Assembly: GCA_031763025.1 (NCBI GenBank)
Contig: JASSKH010000020.1
Span: 5,830,667-5,894,666, forward strand
Direction: 5' to 3'
Source: Macrocystis pyrifera
Taxonomy: Eukaryota > Sar > Phaeophyceae > Laminariales > Laminariaceae
Length of the DNA: 64,000 nucleotides
The translations under genes and the position numbers were made by a program. This document shows positions 48,100 to 61,778 of the stretch, piece by piece (the first letter of the stretch is position 1; every line of letters starts with the position of its first letter). Under the pieces are notes generated by a model that saw nothing but the letters and a program-made list of their open reading frames with translations, had not been told where the DNA came from and did not search any database.

Positions 48100-50060
48100 C
48101 ATGTTGCTTACTCAGATACCAGTATGCTCTACCATTACGAATGTTATAATTTGACATTTCGAACGGACGTTCATCACACGCTGAGACGAGAGCCCATGCA
48201 GGAACTACCATGCCCAGCAGTTCGAGGACACCTATTTTTTATACCGCTCTCATCTGCAACGGACTTGCTCGATCCACAAAATCGAGACCGCTCTCCTCGT
48301 ATCGCCAGTACACACCAGTTTCAAGGCAAAACCCCCCGACAGTGGCTTTAGATGCGTCCGGAAACAGAGTACGTCTAGGGGGGCGCTCAAGCAAATGATA
48401 CGTCGGAGCCGACAAAGTTCCTCCGCGCACGTCCGACCCTTCGTCAACGAACCACCGCCAAAACTCGAGGTCACCATGGAACTCGGGTCCCAGGGCGAGA
48501 CGCCGCCCGGGGTTTGCCATACGACAACCAAAATCAGCTCCGGCGGCAATGCGCGGCATACCGACCGAAGCCAACAAGCGGTTAACAAAGAAACGCCCCG
48601 GACGCACAGCACAAGAAACAGAAACATGCATAAGAAAGCCAACTAACTGCGACACCTGCTTCGCGGAAGCGGATGCACCAGACGAGGGCCACTCCGCGAG
48701 GGTATTGTGCAGCTTGAGGCGCTTGTGAGACGGCGACGTGACCGTAAGCGCTTCAATATCAATGATCCATCCCAACACTTTGAGTTGCGTGTCTCAGTTT
48801 GTTTTTTTCTTGGCTGACAAGAGGGGTGGATCGGAAACACCACGTTCGCCCAACAAGCGAATATGGTCTGACAACAGCGACTGTGCAGCACGCAAGCAAC
48901 GGCGGCCGTCCGGCCACCATTGCAACTCGACTAGAATGCCATCGTCTACGTAGCACCTCACAAACAAAATGCTCCCGGTGATGCCCCCTGAACCAGGAAC
49001 GGGCCCACAATCACTCGGAATAGCAACAACCCGAACCCCCCGCGGCGGGGAGAGTTCAACGTGCGCAACGGCGGCAGACCCTTGTTGAGAAACGTCTGCG
49101 CCTTGAGACGCAGAGTAGGTGTGAGCATGAGCGCAGAGGCCATCAACTTCCACAACCCAGGACTATTACGCCAACCAAACTGCAAGCGCAAATCCACGAC
49201 AACGTGATTGCCGACAACGTTTCCAAAGGTCGATGCGCCTGCCGGATAAAAACAAAACTGTCGAAAGCGTCCTTGACGTCAACACGGCACAGGAGGATCC
49301 GAGCGCGAATACCGTGCGTCTGTGGCAAAAACAACATCCGTAAAAGCACATCACGAAGGACATGGCCGAGCTCGCACGATGGCGTGAAGTCAAAGTCAGT
49401 GTCACCGTTAACACTGGTTCGACCGCCCTCACGCGCAAACGTAAGATCGTGAATAATCCTTCACTTAGGTTCGAGAACGACGCTCAGCGGTGAAATGCGA
49501 AGACCCTGGATCTCGTCTGCAAAACGCAAATCAAACACCACCGTTCGGTCATGCACAACGTCTGCGCATATCATATTATGGATAGCCACAGTATGCGTGT
49601 CAACGCCCGGGTGGTTACCATACGCGAGTTCTGTGGTCAAATCCCCCCCCCGTGCGACGCCGACAGGCGCGCCCGGCGCCAGCACACGAAGCAACAAAGA
49701 AATACGGGGGATTTGCTTGATCTCACCAAACCAGTGCTGTACGACGGCAACGTTAATGTACGGAGAGAACAATGAGGAGCCGATGGTGGACAGGAAATGG
49801 GGAACACTGCCTTGGCACTGTCGCAAGAGTGAGGAGCTGAGCGCGAAGCGACCTGATCGAGGCTCGCTGAGCCTCGCCCGGACACTGCCTGTGCCACTAC
49901 CTCCCGAGCGGCAAGCCACGCATCTACCTCAATTATTCTCGACGCATCCACAAACGCGCGTCACCGACCGCACCCTGTACACACACCGTGTTAACGGGCA
50001 AATAACTCGCACGCACGCCCATACCCGTACCTTTCTCTGAGAAGGGAACCGAACCCGGAG
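48100..50060 (-). pseudogene. Reverse transcriptase-RNase H remnant, copy 3
   Basis: TGA at 49461-49463 before RIIHDLTF; VDVKDAF near 49258-49283, where one A is lost so that RQ is replaced by DSF; YVDD at 48941-48952; LGWIIDIE; then LFPDASKATVGGF. A 12-bp deletion and further changes near 48230-48300 disrupt the RNase H end more than in copies 1 and 2. Confidence 0.84.
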
Positions 50061-50266
50061 TCACAGCAACGCGATCGCGCCCGACGCCGCCATCGCCAGC
50101 CAGAGCACCTAAAACACGCCTTGGTAACCCCCCCGCTCCTTCGCGAGTGACCAGCCGAGTCCCAGCTCCGCCGCTGGCGACAAGCGCCGTCGCCGCTCCG
50201 CCGCCTGCTCGCGCCGCCGCTGTCCCCCGCCGGTGTTGGCCCAACCGACAGGAAGGGCCCGTGTCT

Positions 50267-51776
50267 TCATCCCGAACAAGAACCGCCACCACCCCCGGCC
50301 CCCCCACGAACCCCACCTGGGCGGAGCACCAGAGCCCGCGACCTACCAGCCTGCGCCGCCGCGCCACCTCGCATTCCCCAAGCTGGTGCCGCCGATCCAC
50401 CGTCGAAGAGAGCTGCAGGAGACGAGGCGTCGGCCGGGGTATTCGCATGCACGAATTTGCAGTCGGAGAACCGGCATTCGCCCGTGGACGAAAACATCCA
50501 GCACAGCGCGGCGTTCTTCTTTCTGGACGGACCCATCTTGGCGGGGCCGAGGCTTTGGCTCCGCTTGGATGCCCCATCCCGGCTGTCGCGTGGAACTTGG
50601 AGACCTTCGACGAGCCTCAGAACGTCGCTACCGGACGAGAAAAAGGAGGGCGTGCGACTAAGCGCAGGGGCAGGCGGCGCGTCAAATACGGCGTTGAACT
50701 GCGGGGGAACAGTCAACGGACGATCTTGCTGGGCGAACCTCATGAGGTCGTTCACCCAAAGACGTAGGTCGTCGTTCACCATTTCGTTCGTAACAACCCG
50801 CGTCGCGGAGTCGGAAAGCAAAACGATGTTGCTGAGAGTGTGACTGCGAAGACCAGCAGTCGCGGATGTAGAAGAGGCGTCGGCGGGTGCCAACCGGTCA
50901 ATGCACGCGCGGTCGTCGGCGACGTCAGCCGAGAGTCCAACTGTATGAACCGCCATAAGAGCCTGGCGCAAGAGGTCCAGGCGGTCCGCGACCATCACCA
51001 GGTGGTCGACCGGGCGTTCGGTACGTGGCCCATACGAGGCCACGTCAAAATTGCTGACGGCACGAAGCTGAACCGCCACCACCGCCGTAACATTGACGCC
51101 CTCACCCTCGAACGACTGGATATCCGCGGCCGACTCGTCGAGGTTCGGGGGCAAGCGTCCCCGAAGCAGCCAATGTTTGCGAGACGACATTTTCTTCAAC
51201 ATGGCCGTGTCGTCAGTAAGCTGCGATTTCTATACCTGACGCTCCCTCGCGTCTCCGTTGTCCCGCAGAGAAGGCTCACGGTCGGAAACGTTGTCCACAA
51301 ACTGCTGGGGGGGGTACTTCGTTGTGGGCGATCTTGGATGCGCTGCTGGTGACGGCGTCCCGAAGGCCAGCCACAGACAGAAGCACGTTGTCCAGTGTAG
51401 ATTTGACGCCGAGGATATCCGTATCTATGCGGGAAAACTCGGATGCCACCTGGTTCTGCCAATGCAGAACGTCATCCTTCGATACCGCTCCCCCCGAGGC
51501 TGTCGGCATAGATGGAGGACCAGCCGCAGTCGCAGTGGTAGCAGCAGCAGCAGTAGCGTTGGCCTGGCGAGCGGCCGCAGCAGCGTCTGTGACCTGGCGA
51601 GCCTCGGCCTCGGCTCTCCCAGCACGGCCTGCGTCGACCTCCGCTTGCGAAGCAGCTACAGCAGCATGAGCATTCGCCTCAGCTTGTGCTTGCGCAGCAA
51701 ACAACGCCGCCTGCGCCTCGCGCGCAGCAGTAGCCGCGTTGGCCGTGGCCTGCGGCGACTTGCTCTCGCCGGACAT
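50267..51776 (-). pseudogene. gag-like gene remnant, copy 3
   Basis: Like copy 2 but with one extra base in a G/C run near 51310, which shifts the frame after KIAHNEVPP, in addition to the shared TAG after RERQ. The central region and the CCCH finger (CWMFSSTGECRFSDCKFVH) are intact from 51202 to 50267. Confidence 0.82.
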
Positions 51777-52870
51777 CCTGAACTCAAACTAGTCTGTATC
51801 ACACCTTGGACCTGTAGCTTTGCCTCTGCTCTACTGCACTGTTACGTGTAGGTTGCGGCTACGTACCAGACAAGGTGTGTGTATCAAGGGCTACGATCCA
51901 TGCTACCGTGAATCACCGCAGTCATCTGATTGGCTAAACTTCTTACGTACGTACAAAATTCACATTCTCTCATTCTTCCGAGAATACTCTGCATTATCTC
52001 TGCGCTGAAACTCTCAATAATTTTGAAATCGCCCGTTGGTATTATCAACTTCACTCAGCAGCAGCAGATACAGCAGCAGATATAGCAGCAGCAACACACG
52101 TCTGTCGAGCTGTCGAGCGTCATACATGTTTCACCCGTGAGTCACCACACACCTCACACCGAGCACGTACGTGAACACGAAACTGGCTCCCTCGGTCCGT
52201 CTACCTCTGCATACTGCTTCTACCTGGCCAATAGAAGCAGTAGTAGATAGATGCCCTCAACCGTATATAATACGTAGCCTGTAAATTATACAAAATCATC
52301 AGTGTAGTCGTATTAGTATAGTAGTATCAGGTAGTTTGTGGCGTGCATGCTGCTTCTACCTTTACTACAGTACATCATCTATCTGCGTAGTAGTTGTAAT
52401 GGTGTACATTAGCAGTAACAGTATTGTAGTAGTCATGCCCCATCTCATGGTACCGCTTGCATGCTACGTCGCCGTTGTATCGAAGTTATAGCATTATAAG
52501 AACAACAGTAGTATTATAGTAGGTATTGTACTGTAGTGTAATATTTATTCATGCTGCTTCTACCTGTACTGCGTCTACGTATTCCTGGTGGTGTATATAT
52601 AATAGTAACAATATTATATATAACAGTCATGCCCCAATCCATAGTATCGCGTGGTTATTTGACCTTTCTGAGGTTGTCTGTATATTGTGTGAGCGTTTGG
52701 TCAGCAGTAGTACTTAGTAGTAGTATAGTTAGCAGTCGTAGTAGTAGTAGTAGTACTGCTGTAGTAGTAGTGTACTAGGCAGTATTTTGTAGAGTGTATG
52801 CTGCTGCAACCTGTACTACTACATCTGCGTAGTAGCGGTAGTGGTGTGTGGTGACGGTATATATAGTAGT

Positions 52871-54871
52871 CAACCCATGCTACCGCGTGCATATAGTAGT
52901 GTGGTAATCACCACAGGAAGAGTAGTACTTAGTTCCTGCCGACTAGTATTAATAATTATTACTATTTCCTTCGAGCAACACGCTAACCCATGGCTCCCGT
53001 TTCCGCCAAGAGCAGCTATATCGGTGTTACTTGTGACTCCCTTTTCGCCTTGCGACGCCCCCGGGAATTCACGTTACCCACATCCCGAAGGGGAATCTTG
53101 TATTACTTTGTACCAAATGAACTTTTTTTTTATGGAATACTTTACTTTTCTCGTCCGGCCGCGGGTCTTCTCTCGCACTCTAGGCTGCGTGACACACAGG
53201 AAGCCCGCGTGTACACCACGGCGCAAGTGCGAGCCCCGCCTGAGGTCCGTGGCGCGTGCTCTGGGCCTCTGAAGTCGAGAATTCTGGCAAATAACTACGG
53301 GGAGTCATTCCGACCTGCTAGAGCCAAGCAGGGCAATGGAGACCCCACAAGTTTTAATATTTTTGCCTGCTGCTGGCTACTGCTGTATCATGTCTGATCA
53401 CACCGTCCCTTGAGCTCTCTGCAGAGGCAGCCACGGCACAGCAACAGTCGTTCATCAAGCTCTCCCTTTCGTGACGGCCACGGATAGGGCATTTTTGTGT
53501 GTGTGTGGGCCGTGATTCCAGTCGACCTAGGAAGTAGGAACGAACGCATACATAATCTCGAGAAAGGTGCAACTATTTGGATGCTGCGCAGGGGCAGGAC
53601 GACGATTCGTACGAACTTCTTCCGTATTGCAAAAGCAACGCCCAGCCACGGTGCGCACTACAACAGCAGTAGCAGTACAACAGCAGTGTTCGAATAGTAT
53701 GCGTGTGTGCAGTGTTCACCAGGTCGAGCAACCGAGTATTTGTGGTCTCGTGTTCTGTTTTTCGGTGCAATAGGCTGGGAAACCTACCCGTCGTGGCCAG
53801 CAGTCAACAATAATCCCGCACGAGCACGAGAATTTCCTCTGCGTTGAAAATCTCAATATTTTTGAAATCACCCGTTTTTATTATCAACCTCACTCAGCAG
53901 CAGCAGATAGATACAACCGCAGCAGATACAGCAGCAGATACAGCAGCAGGGACAGCAGCAGCCATACACGTCTGTCGAGCTGTCGAGCGTCATACATGTT
54001 TCACTCGTGAGCCCTTTGACGTACACCACATACCTCACACCGAGCACGTACGTGCACACGAAACTGGCTCCTTCGGTCCGTCTGCCTCTGCATGCTGCTT
54101 CTACCTGGCCAATAGAAGCAGTAGCAGATAGATGCCCTCAACCGTATATAATACGTAGCCTGTGCATTTTACAAAATCATCAGCATAATAGTCGTAGTAG
54201 TATAGTATCAGGTAGTTTGTGGCGTGCATGCTGCTTCTACCTTTACTACAGTACATCAGATTATGTCTGCGTAGTAGTAGTGGTGTACATTAACAGTAAC
54301 AGTATAGTAGTCATGCCCCCAGCTCATGGTACCGCTTGCATGCTACGTCACCGTTGTATCGAAAATTTTGTATTATTGGAACAACAGTAGTACTAATAGT
54401 AGGTATTATTGTTATGCTGGCCATCCAACAACCTGTGGTGTTGTTCTAAAAGGGACTAACAGAAAGTGAAGAACACTCCAGAACAAAAGCGCGCAGTGCC
54501 AGCGGTAGTAGGTATATTGTAGTGTAACCTTTATTCATGCTGCTTCTACCTGTACTGCATCTATCTACGTATTTCTGGTGGTGGTGTATATATAATAGCA
54601 ACAGTATTATATATAGCAGTCATGCCCCAATCCATGGAACCGCGTGGTTATTTGACCTCTCTGAGGTTGTCTGTATATTGTATGCGCATTTGGTCAGCAG
54701 TAGTATTAGTATTAGTAGTAGTATAGTTAGTAGTCGTAGTACTACTACTACTACTGCTGTAGTAGTAGTGTACCAGGCAGTATTTTGTAGAGTGTATGCT
54801 GCTGCAATCTGTACTAATACTACATCTGCGTAGTAGTGGTAGTAGTGTATAGTGACGGTATATATAGTAGT
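52871..54871 (+). repeat. 2001-bp tandem block, first copy
   Basis: CAACCCATGCTACCGCGTGC occurs at 52871, 54872 and 56873, giving an exact period of 2001 bp. By eye this copy differs from the next at only about six positions, so the duplication is very recent. Confidence 0.9.
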
Positions 54872-56872
54872 CAACCCATGCTACCGCGTGCATATAGTAG
54901 TGTGGTAATCACCACAGGAAGAGTAGTACTTAGTTCCTGCCGACTAGTATTAATAATTATTACTATTTCCTTCGAGCAACACGCTAACCCATGGCTCCCG
55001 TTTCCGCCAAGAGCAGCTATATCGGTGTTACTTGTGACTCCCTTTTCGCCTTGCGACGCCCCCGGGAATTCACGCTACCCACATCCCGAAGGGGAATCTT
55101 GTATTACTTTGTACCAAATGAACTTTTTTTTTACGGAATACTTTACTTTTCTCGTCCGGCCGCGGGTCTTCTCTCGCACTCTAGGCTGCGTGACACACAG
55201 GAAGCCCGCGTGTACACCACGGCGCAAGTGCGAGCCCCGCCTGAGGTCCGTGGCGCGTGCTCTGGGCCTCTGAAGTCGAGAATTCTGGCAAATAACTACG
55301 GGGAGTCATTCCGACCTGCTAGAGCCAAGCAGGGCAATGGAGACCCCACAAGTTTTAATATTTTTGCCTGCTGCTGGCTACTGCTGTATCATGTCTGATC
55401 ACACCGTCCCTTGAGCTCTCTGCAGAGGCAGCCACGGCACAGCAACAGTCGTTCATCAAGCTCTCCCTTTCGTGACGGCCACGGATAGGGCATTTTTGTG
55501 TGTGTGTGGGCCGTGATTCCAGTCGACCTAGGAAGTAGGAACGAACGCATACACAATCTCGAGAAAGGTGCAACTATTTGGATGCTGCGCAGGGGCAGGA
55601 CGACGATTCGTACGAACTTCTTCCGTATTGCAAAAGCAACGCCCAGCCACGGTGGGCACTACAACAGCAGTAGCAGTACAACAGCAGTGTTCGAATAGTA
55701 TGCGTGTGTGCAGTGTTCACCAGGTCGAGCAACCGAGTATTTGTGGTCTCGTGTTCTGTTTTTCGGTGCAATAGGCTGGGAAACTTACCCGTCGTGGCCA
55801 GCAGTCAACAATAATCCCGCACGAGCACGAGAATTTCCTCTGCGTTGAAAATCTCAATATTTTTGAAATCACCCGTTTTTATTATCAACCTCACTCAGCA
55901 GCAGCAGATAGATACAACCGCAGCAGATACAGCAGCAGATACAGCAGCAGGGACAGCAGCAGCCATACACGTCTGTCGAGCTGTCGAGCGTCATACATGT
56001 TTCACTCGTGAGCCCTTTGACGTACACCACATACCTCACACCGAGCACGTACGTGCACACGAAACTGGCTCCTTCGGTCCGTCTGCCTCTGCATGCTGCT
56101 TCTACCTGGCCAATAGAAGCAGTAGCAGATAGATGCCCTCAACCGTATATAATACGTAGCCTGTGCATTTTACAAAATCATCAGCATAATAGTCGTAGTA
56201 GTATAGTATCAGGTAGTTTGTGGCGTGCATGCTGCTTCTACCTTTACTACAGTACATCAGATTATGTCTGCGTAGTAGTAGTGGTGTACATTAACAGTAA
56301 CAGTATAGTAGTCATGCCCCCAGCTCATGGTACCGCTTGCATGCTACGTCACCGTTGTATCGAAAATTTTGTATTATTGGAACAACAGTAGTACTAATAG
56401 TAGGTATTATTGTTATGCTGGCCATCCAACAACCTGTGGTGTTGTTCTAAAAGGGACTAACAGAAAGTGAAGAACACTCCAGAACAAAAGCGCGCAGTGC
56501 CAGCGGTAGTAGGTATATTGTAGTGTAACCTTTATTCATGCTGCTTCTACCTGTACTGCATCTATCTACGTATTTCTGGTGGTGGTGTATATATAATAGC
56601 AACAGTATTATATATAGCAGTCATGCCCCAATCCATGGAACCGCGTGGTTATTTGACCTCTCTGAGGTTGTCTGTATATTGTATGAGCATTTGGTCAGCA
56701 GTAGTATTAGTATTAGTAGTAGTATAGTTAGTAGTCGTAGTACTACTACTACTACTGCTGTAGTAGTAGTGTACCAGGCAGTATTTTGTAGAGTGTATGC
56801 TGCTGCAATCTGTACTAATACTACATCTGCGTAGTAGTGGTAGTAGTGTATAGTGACGGTATATATAGTAGT
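54872..56872 (+). repeat. 2001-bp tandem block, second copy
   Basis: Near-identical to 52871-54871. Differences seen include C/T near 53055 versus 55075, C/G near 53663 versus 55655 and C/A near 54685 versus 56685. Confidence 0.9.
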
Positions 56873-57291
56873 CAACCCATGCTACCGCGTGCTTGTAGTG
56901 ATGTACAATCCACCACAGAAAGAGTAGTACTTAGTTCCTGCCGACTACTATCAATACTTATTATTCTTTCCTTCTAGCAACACGCTAACCCATGGCTCCC
57001 GTTTCCGCCAAGAACAGCCATACGGGTGTTACCTGTGACTCCCTTTCTTGGTGTGCGACGCCCCAGGGATTTCACGTTACCCACATCCCAAAGGGGAACC
57101 TTGTATCTGTGGTACTACACGGGTGACAGGCCTCGTCCAGTTTCACGTATACAGAGAAAAGCTCTTCGTAAGGATCTCCCATACATATATCTTGATCTAC
57201 CATGCACGCATGGTATCAACTGTTTCATCCGGTCTCTGGTGATAAAATTGATGTTCGTCTATTTTATTATTAATAATCGTACAACTATTTA

Positions 57292-57733
57292 CGGGGGGCC
57301 ATAGTGCCGGCGTCCGCGGTGGCTTGGTAGGTGGTCCGTGTACCTATCAAGATCAATTTCGTGGGTTCAAGTCTCACCGAGTGCATGCTCGTAGGGGCTT
57401 TTTCTTGCATAAAAGAGATTGATTATTAGCGGAAAGCGCGAGAGCGTGAGTTAGCTACATTCGATGACAATCGACGAGCAGTGGGAATGCTGAGCCCTGT
57501 GCGCGATAAAAAATAAAGGCACGTACCGGGGGGGAGAAGGGAAGACACCTGTGACCACGGCTTGTCCAGAAGGTCGTCGAGGGTAAAATCTCTCACGAAT
57601 TAGGCTGGAAAGTGAAAGTGATGAGTAAAAAAAAAAAAAAAAAAAATGTAAATAGGACCAAATATTGTTGGTAAGAATAGGTAAATATACAAGTTTTGTG
57701 TGTACCGTAGGTCCTATTTACTATGGTCCCCCG
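57292..57733 (+). mobile_element. MITE at locus A of unit 4, interrupted by SINE only
   Basis: MITE pieces 57292-57305 and 57647-57733 join into a standard copy. The second piece is uninterrupted at GTAAATATACAAG, the site filled by the 3.6-kb element in unit 3. Confidence 0.85.
57306..57646 (+). mobile_element. tRNA-headed SINE, copy 3
   Basis: Orthologue of 29242-29578 at the same MITE position. A-box TGGCTTGGTAGG, B-box GGTTCAAGTCT, A20 tail at 57627-57646. Confidence 0.82.
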
Positions 57734-59924
57734 TAAATAGCTGTGGCATCAAGATCTCGCAAGATGCTATCCTGTGTAATAAGATCTCATTACGTACAAC
57801 AATCCTTCGTCGACGGGAGCATCAATCGTCATTCGTAGCATTGTTGATGCGAGACGATCCGATGCAATATATCAAGCTGGTTCACGCTCGCTTCCTTGCC
57901 AACTCATATTCTCGTTCGTCAGCCTTGTCGTTAAGTCTGTATACCCTCTATTGTTTCCGCCCTACGCGCTTGCTGTACTGTAGTTAGGAACAAATTGCTG
58001 CAGCCCTCAAGCCGGACCTGAGACCGTGCTCTCAAAGTGGCGTCGACCGCAGCACTCTCACATGCCATCTGGTGTATACCTCGTATTACGGGGGACCATA
58101 GTAAATAGGACCAAATATTGTTAGTAGAGGTGGGGAAATGTATAGGTTTTTGTGTCTACCATAGGTCCTATTTACTATGGTCCCCCGTAATAGTACATGA
58201 AATCATGAAACACTTGAGATAGACTACAGCAGTGCAAAACAAAAGCGTGTGCACTCCGGGTGTTGGTTTTCTTTTCTTGGTTCCCCTTGGTGTTTTTAGT
58301 TTGTTCTCGGGTTCTGACGAGGGTGTTTCCCGGTGATCGACGAGAGTAGCCTCATTTCTGCTTCGTTGTTTCTGGAGATATTATTTTGGGGTCGATCGAC
58401 GTTGAATCTCATCGTGCACGTAAAAGCGTGTCGTCTCCTAAAAAATAGCTCGTAGCAAGTATACTCCACCCGTAGCCGTTTCACCCCTTACCTTGGTAAC
58501 CCTACAGCTTTACGTCAGCATACGTTACTGTTTATGTTGTCCTCGTACAAACGGTATCGTGTACAATACCAAGCACGCGGTGGCATATTATCTCGTCCCT
58601 GGATCGCGAGAAATCATTATGCACACCACTTTAAAGTGAAGAATTCATTCAAATATCTCGATCTTCAGAGCCACTCACTCGTTCATCTTAGTTAGGTAGT
58701 TCGTCCCGATAGAGACCAAGATGCCCTCACCTACAGCAGGTGATACCATATTACTGTACTCTCGGGTATCAGCTGCAACTCATTTGGTTCGTGTTTGTGG
58801 TTTCAAAGCGTTCACATGGGGACGTGATTTTCTTCATTCGAGTCGGCACCTTTCGTCGCATGTCCTTCGAAGTACGCGCTGACGTTGGCCACGACCGCTC
58901 CCAACGCATCATGACACATACACACATGGAGGCACATAACGTGTCAAAACGAAAAAATTAATGTGCATGCCTCATATAGCGCTACAAGAATGTCTGATTC
59001 ATCAACCAGACGTCGGGATGGCGACCGTACTACCACATGAATCATGCGGCAGAAGTGCCAAAGTAGATCAGTTGTGGTAGGCATCCATCCATGGAGGACG
59101 TGCCTCACCCCCCCACCGCGCATAAACCTTTCGTTCCCTCCTTCCTCTTCACATCGAAGCGGCTGAAATCTAGACAAGGCAAACCCAAGGTGCGTCTATT
59201 AATAGACTGCTGTTGTGCGCGGAGGTCAGGTGAGGGCATTCACGTGGCGGAGAGATTTTTGTTCATTGAGAGGGAATTGACTGAAGGAAGCGGGCGTCGA
59301 AAGTATATTCAAAGTAGGAGTTGCGCGTACCACCCTCTCGTTAAACGTCATCACGGCCAGGCGTGAACATCATAGCGCGGACAGAAACCAAGCAGATAGA
59401 CTACTGCTGCAAAACCTGTTAAGCAAACCTCCTCCGAAGGGTCAGATTACGCGGCCGTCTTACAAAGGGGATATTCAGCACTACCCCCCTCCCCCCCGAT
59501 CATTACCGTTTTGTTCCGGAGAACAGGTGGGCCGCGGTCGCTCTCGATACCTACCGAGAGAGAGCGAGACGTGTACCTTGTAACTTTCCGCCACATGTCA
59601 TCTGGGGGGATTTTCTGTGTTTGCCAACACAACTAATATTTACACCGTTTGCGCAGATTTCCGCAGGGTCTAAGAATTGTACCGGAATGGATGTTTAGAC
59701 AATCGATCCCGATCCCGCCGAGCCGGGCAGCCAAAATACCTTAAACAAGAACACGATAGAAAGAGTAGAGTATGTTGGCGCCTCGTAATAACTAAACACC
59801 AGACAACAAAAAGAGTAGGAAGCGTTGTCTCGAGCGATTGCGGTGCGTTCGGACGACGACGACTGCGCGAGCTGCGCCCGCACCCCGTGCAGCATGACGA
59901 TGATCTGGAACAATTGGGCTATTA
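57734..59924. other. Unit 4 spacer, no gene recognised
   Basis: Equivalent to 11054-13283 and 33308-35502, with one MITE inside. No gene seen. Confidence 0.6.
58089..58187 (+). mobile_element. MITE copy, 99 bp, near-consensus
   Basis: Orthologue of 33663-33761 and nearly identical to it, with TA on both sides. Confidence 0.88.
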
Positions 59925-60020
59925 CGGGGGACCATAGTAACTAGGACCTACGGTACAGACAAGAACCTATATATTTCCCTATTGTTACTAACATTTTTTG
60001 GTCTTATTTACTATGGCCGC
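59925..60020 (-). mobile_element. MITE copy, locus B of unit 4 (uninterrupted)
   Basis: Reverse orientation. Contains AACCTATATATTTCCC intact, the empty site for the insertion at 35552-39117. Degraded right end shared with units 2 and 3. Confidence 0.82.
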
Positions 60021-60048
60021 TTTACCGTGGTGTGCACCCCTTTTATTA

Positions 60049-60146
60049 CGGGGGGGCATAGTAATTAGAGCCAAATATTGCTGGTAAAAATAGTGTAATA
60101 TATAGGTTTTTATGTATACCATAGGTCCTACTAACTATCGCCCCCG
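60049..60146 (+). mobile_element. MITE copy, diverged
   Basis: Orthologue of 13408-13506 and 39195-39292. Confidence 0.8.
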
Positions 60147-61010
60147 TAATAATACTCACGTTTGCTTCTTGATGTACAAGCATACGGTAATAATGGTGCT
60201 ATATAAATGCACCATACACCAAGAATCTGGCAAAAGTGCAAAGATATACGCGATCGTGTGTACTTCGGCGTAGATGTCTCGAAAGACGGCTCTTGGGATA
60301 CACACAGAGCAAGAGCGATATGAATATTACTATTAATAGGAAAGGGTAAAAACACACGTACGTACGTGTGTTCACATTTTTATTTATTTACAACCGTTAT
60401 TTCTATCACACCCATCGACATCCAGCACACGCACTCAGCGTCCGTGCTGATATTCATCCTACTGCAGAGAAATGCAACAAGCTGCGATGTACTGAATGAT
60501 ATGTAGTCAGGAACTACCAGACGGAGATAGGCCGTCGCTAACAACCGATAGCGCTGTGTGAACAGGCAATCGATGCAGTTTCGCATGCGTATTCCATAGC
60601 AGAGACGGGAACCTGTATGCTATTGCTGCATTGAGTACTATTAACACTGCTGCAACTTCTGATCGGCCCTATTTTTCTTTTTCAGTGTTTCGTTCGTATT
60701 TCTTCTTCTCCGTCCTTCTGCAGTGTTTATCTTTCTCTGGGATTTTTCGCTTCTTTCGTGCTTTTCTGTCCCTTCCACATGTGTGTGCTATTGTTCATAT
60801 TACATCAGTACCATAATATTGTGCTCTTCTTGCGTCATGTTATCCTATCTCAATTCAGCACTTACTCCATTTATGTTCGTCTGCTTTTACATTGCAGCAG
60901 TCGTACAGAAGAAGTTACTTGTGCCATGATAAGAGTACCCTGGTTTATAGTATATAGACCGACCACCAGTAGGGACCGTTACATATTAGTAATTGGATCT
61001 TACTCCTTTT
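60147..61010. other. Unit 4 spacer, no gene recognised
   Basis: Equivalent to 13507-14369. Includes the ACACGTACGTACGTGT palindrome near 60354. Confidence 0.5.
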
Positions 61011-61180
61011 ACCGTCTGGAATAAGATATCTTGTATTCGTAATACCGGTGCGCAGGTTAGTATTTCTCCGTACACGTATTCCGTTTACCGTCTAGGAATA
61101 TGGAATAAGATATCTTGTGTTTGTAATACCGGTGCGCAGGTTCGTATTCCTCCGTACACGTATCCCGTTTACCGTCTAGG
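61011..61180 (+). repeat. 84-bp minisatellite, two copies
   Basis: Two copies, as in unit 2. Confidence 0.85.
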
Positions 61181-61281
61181 ATAAGGTATTTGTATTTGCG
61201 GAAAGGATACGCAGACTATCATCTATAAGTAGCCGAGGAGACAGAGATGTACGCACGTGGTATGTCCATACGTCGGGTTTT

Positions 61282-61371
61282 ACGGGGTGTTGTACTATTG
61301 GAGTTGAGGGTAACGCATGCGCCCTTACGGGGTGTTGTACTATTGAAGTTGAGGGTGGCGAATGCACCCTT
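61282..61371 (+). repeat. 45-bp minisatellite, two copies
   Basis: Copies start at 61282 and 61327, one fewer than in units 2 and 3. Confidence 0.85.
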
Positions 61372-61392
61372 GCCAGTAGATTATAGCCGGTT

Positions 61393-61417
61393 GAGGCCAG
61401 ATGATACCTCTGGCTTC
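61393..61417 (+). other. Short hairpin, 9-bp stem with one G-T pair
   Basis: GAGGCCAGA pairs with TCTGGCTTC, one pair being G-T on the RNA level (G-U). Orthologue of 14797-14821. Confidence 0.55.
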
Positions 61418-61778
61418 AAAAAGCATCTACTACTTCCCCCCCTTCCCTTCTCACTCTTCTCACTTGCCCCTTCGAGCAAGCCTCGCATCAATAAAATAAG
61501 AGAACGCCTATAAGAACTAGGTCTGAGTTTGACGAAGCACAGACACCTGTGTCACACCTCTTCTGTGGATCATCATCCCTTGGAACCCTTACTGCTCTCC
61601 AAACATCACACTTGGCGTTGTCGACAGGACTACATCTCTGCTCGTGGCTACCGCTTCGACCTCTTCTTTGAGCCTTCTCCTCCCTTTAGGTGTGAGCCTT
61701 CCTCCTTTTTCTTTGTTTTGGCATGAGTCGAGTCACTGTATTTTAGAGTACCTTGTCTTTCTTCCGTGTAGCCTATTA
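61418..61778. other. Unit 4 spacer, no gene recognised
   Basis: Equivalent to 14822-15180. Nothing identified. Confidence 0.5.

Larger units (their letters stand above)
48100..51776 (-). mobile_element. Decayed YVDD retroelement, copy 3
   Basis: Same layout and position in the unit as copies 1 and 2. It shares the gag TAG with copy 2 and the pol TGA with both others. Confidence 0.8.
51777..57291. other. Unit 4 TAG-rich repeat region, no gene seen
   Basis: Partial block, two full 2001-bp blocks and the shared tail. Triplet-rich, no recognisable gene. Confidence 0.6.
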
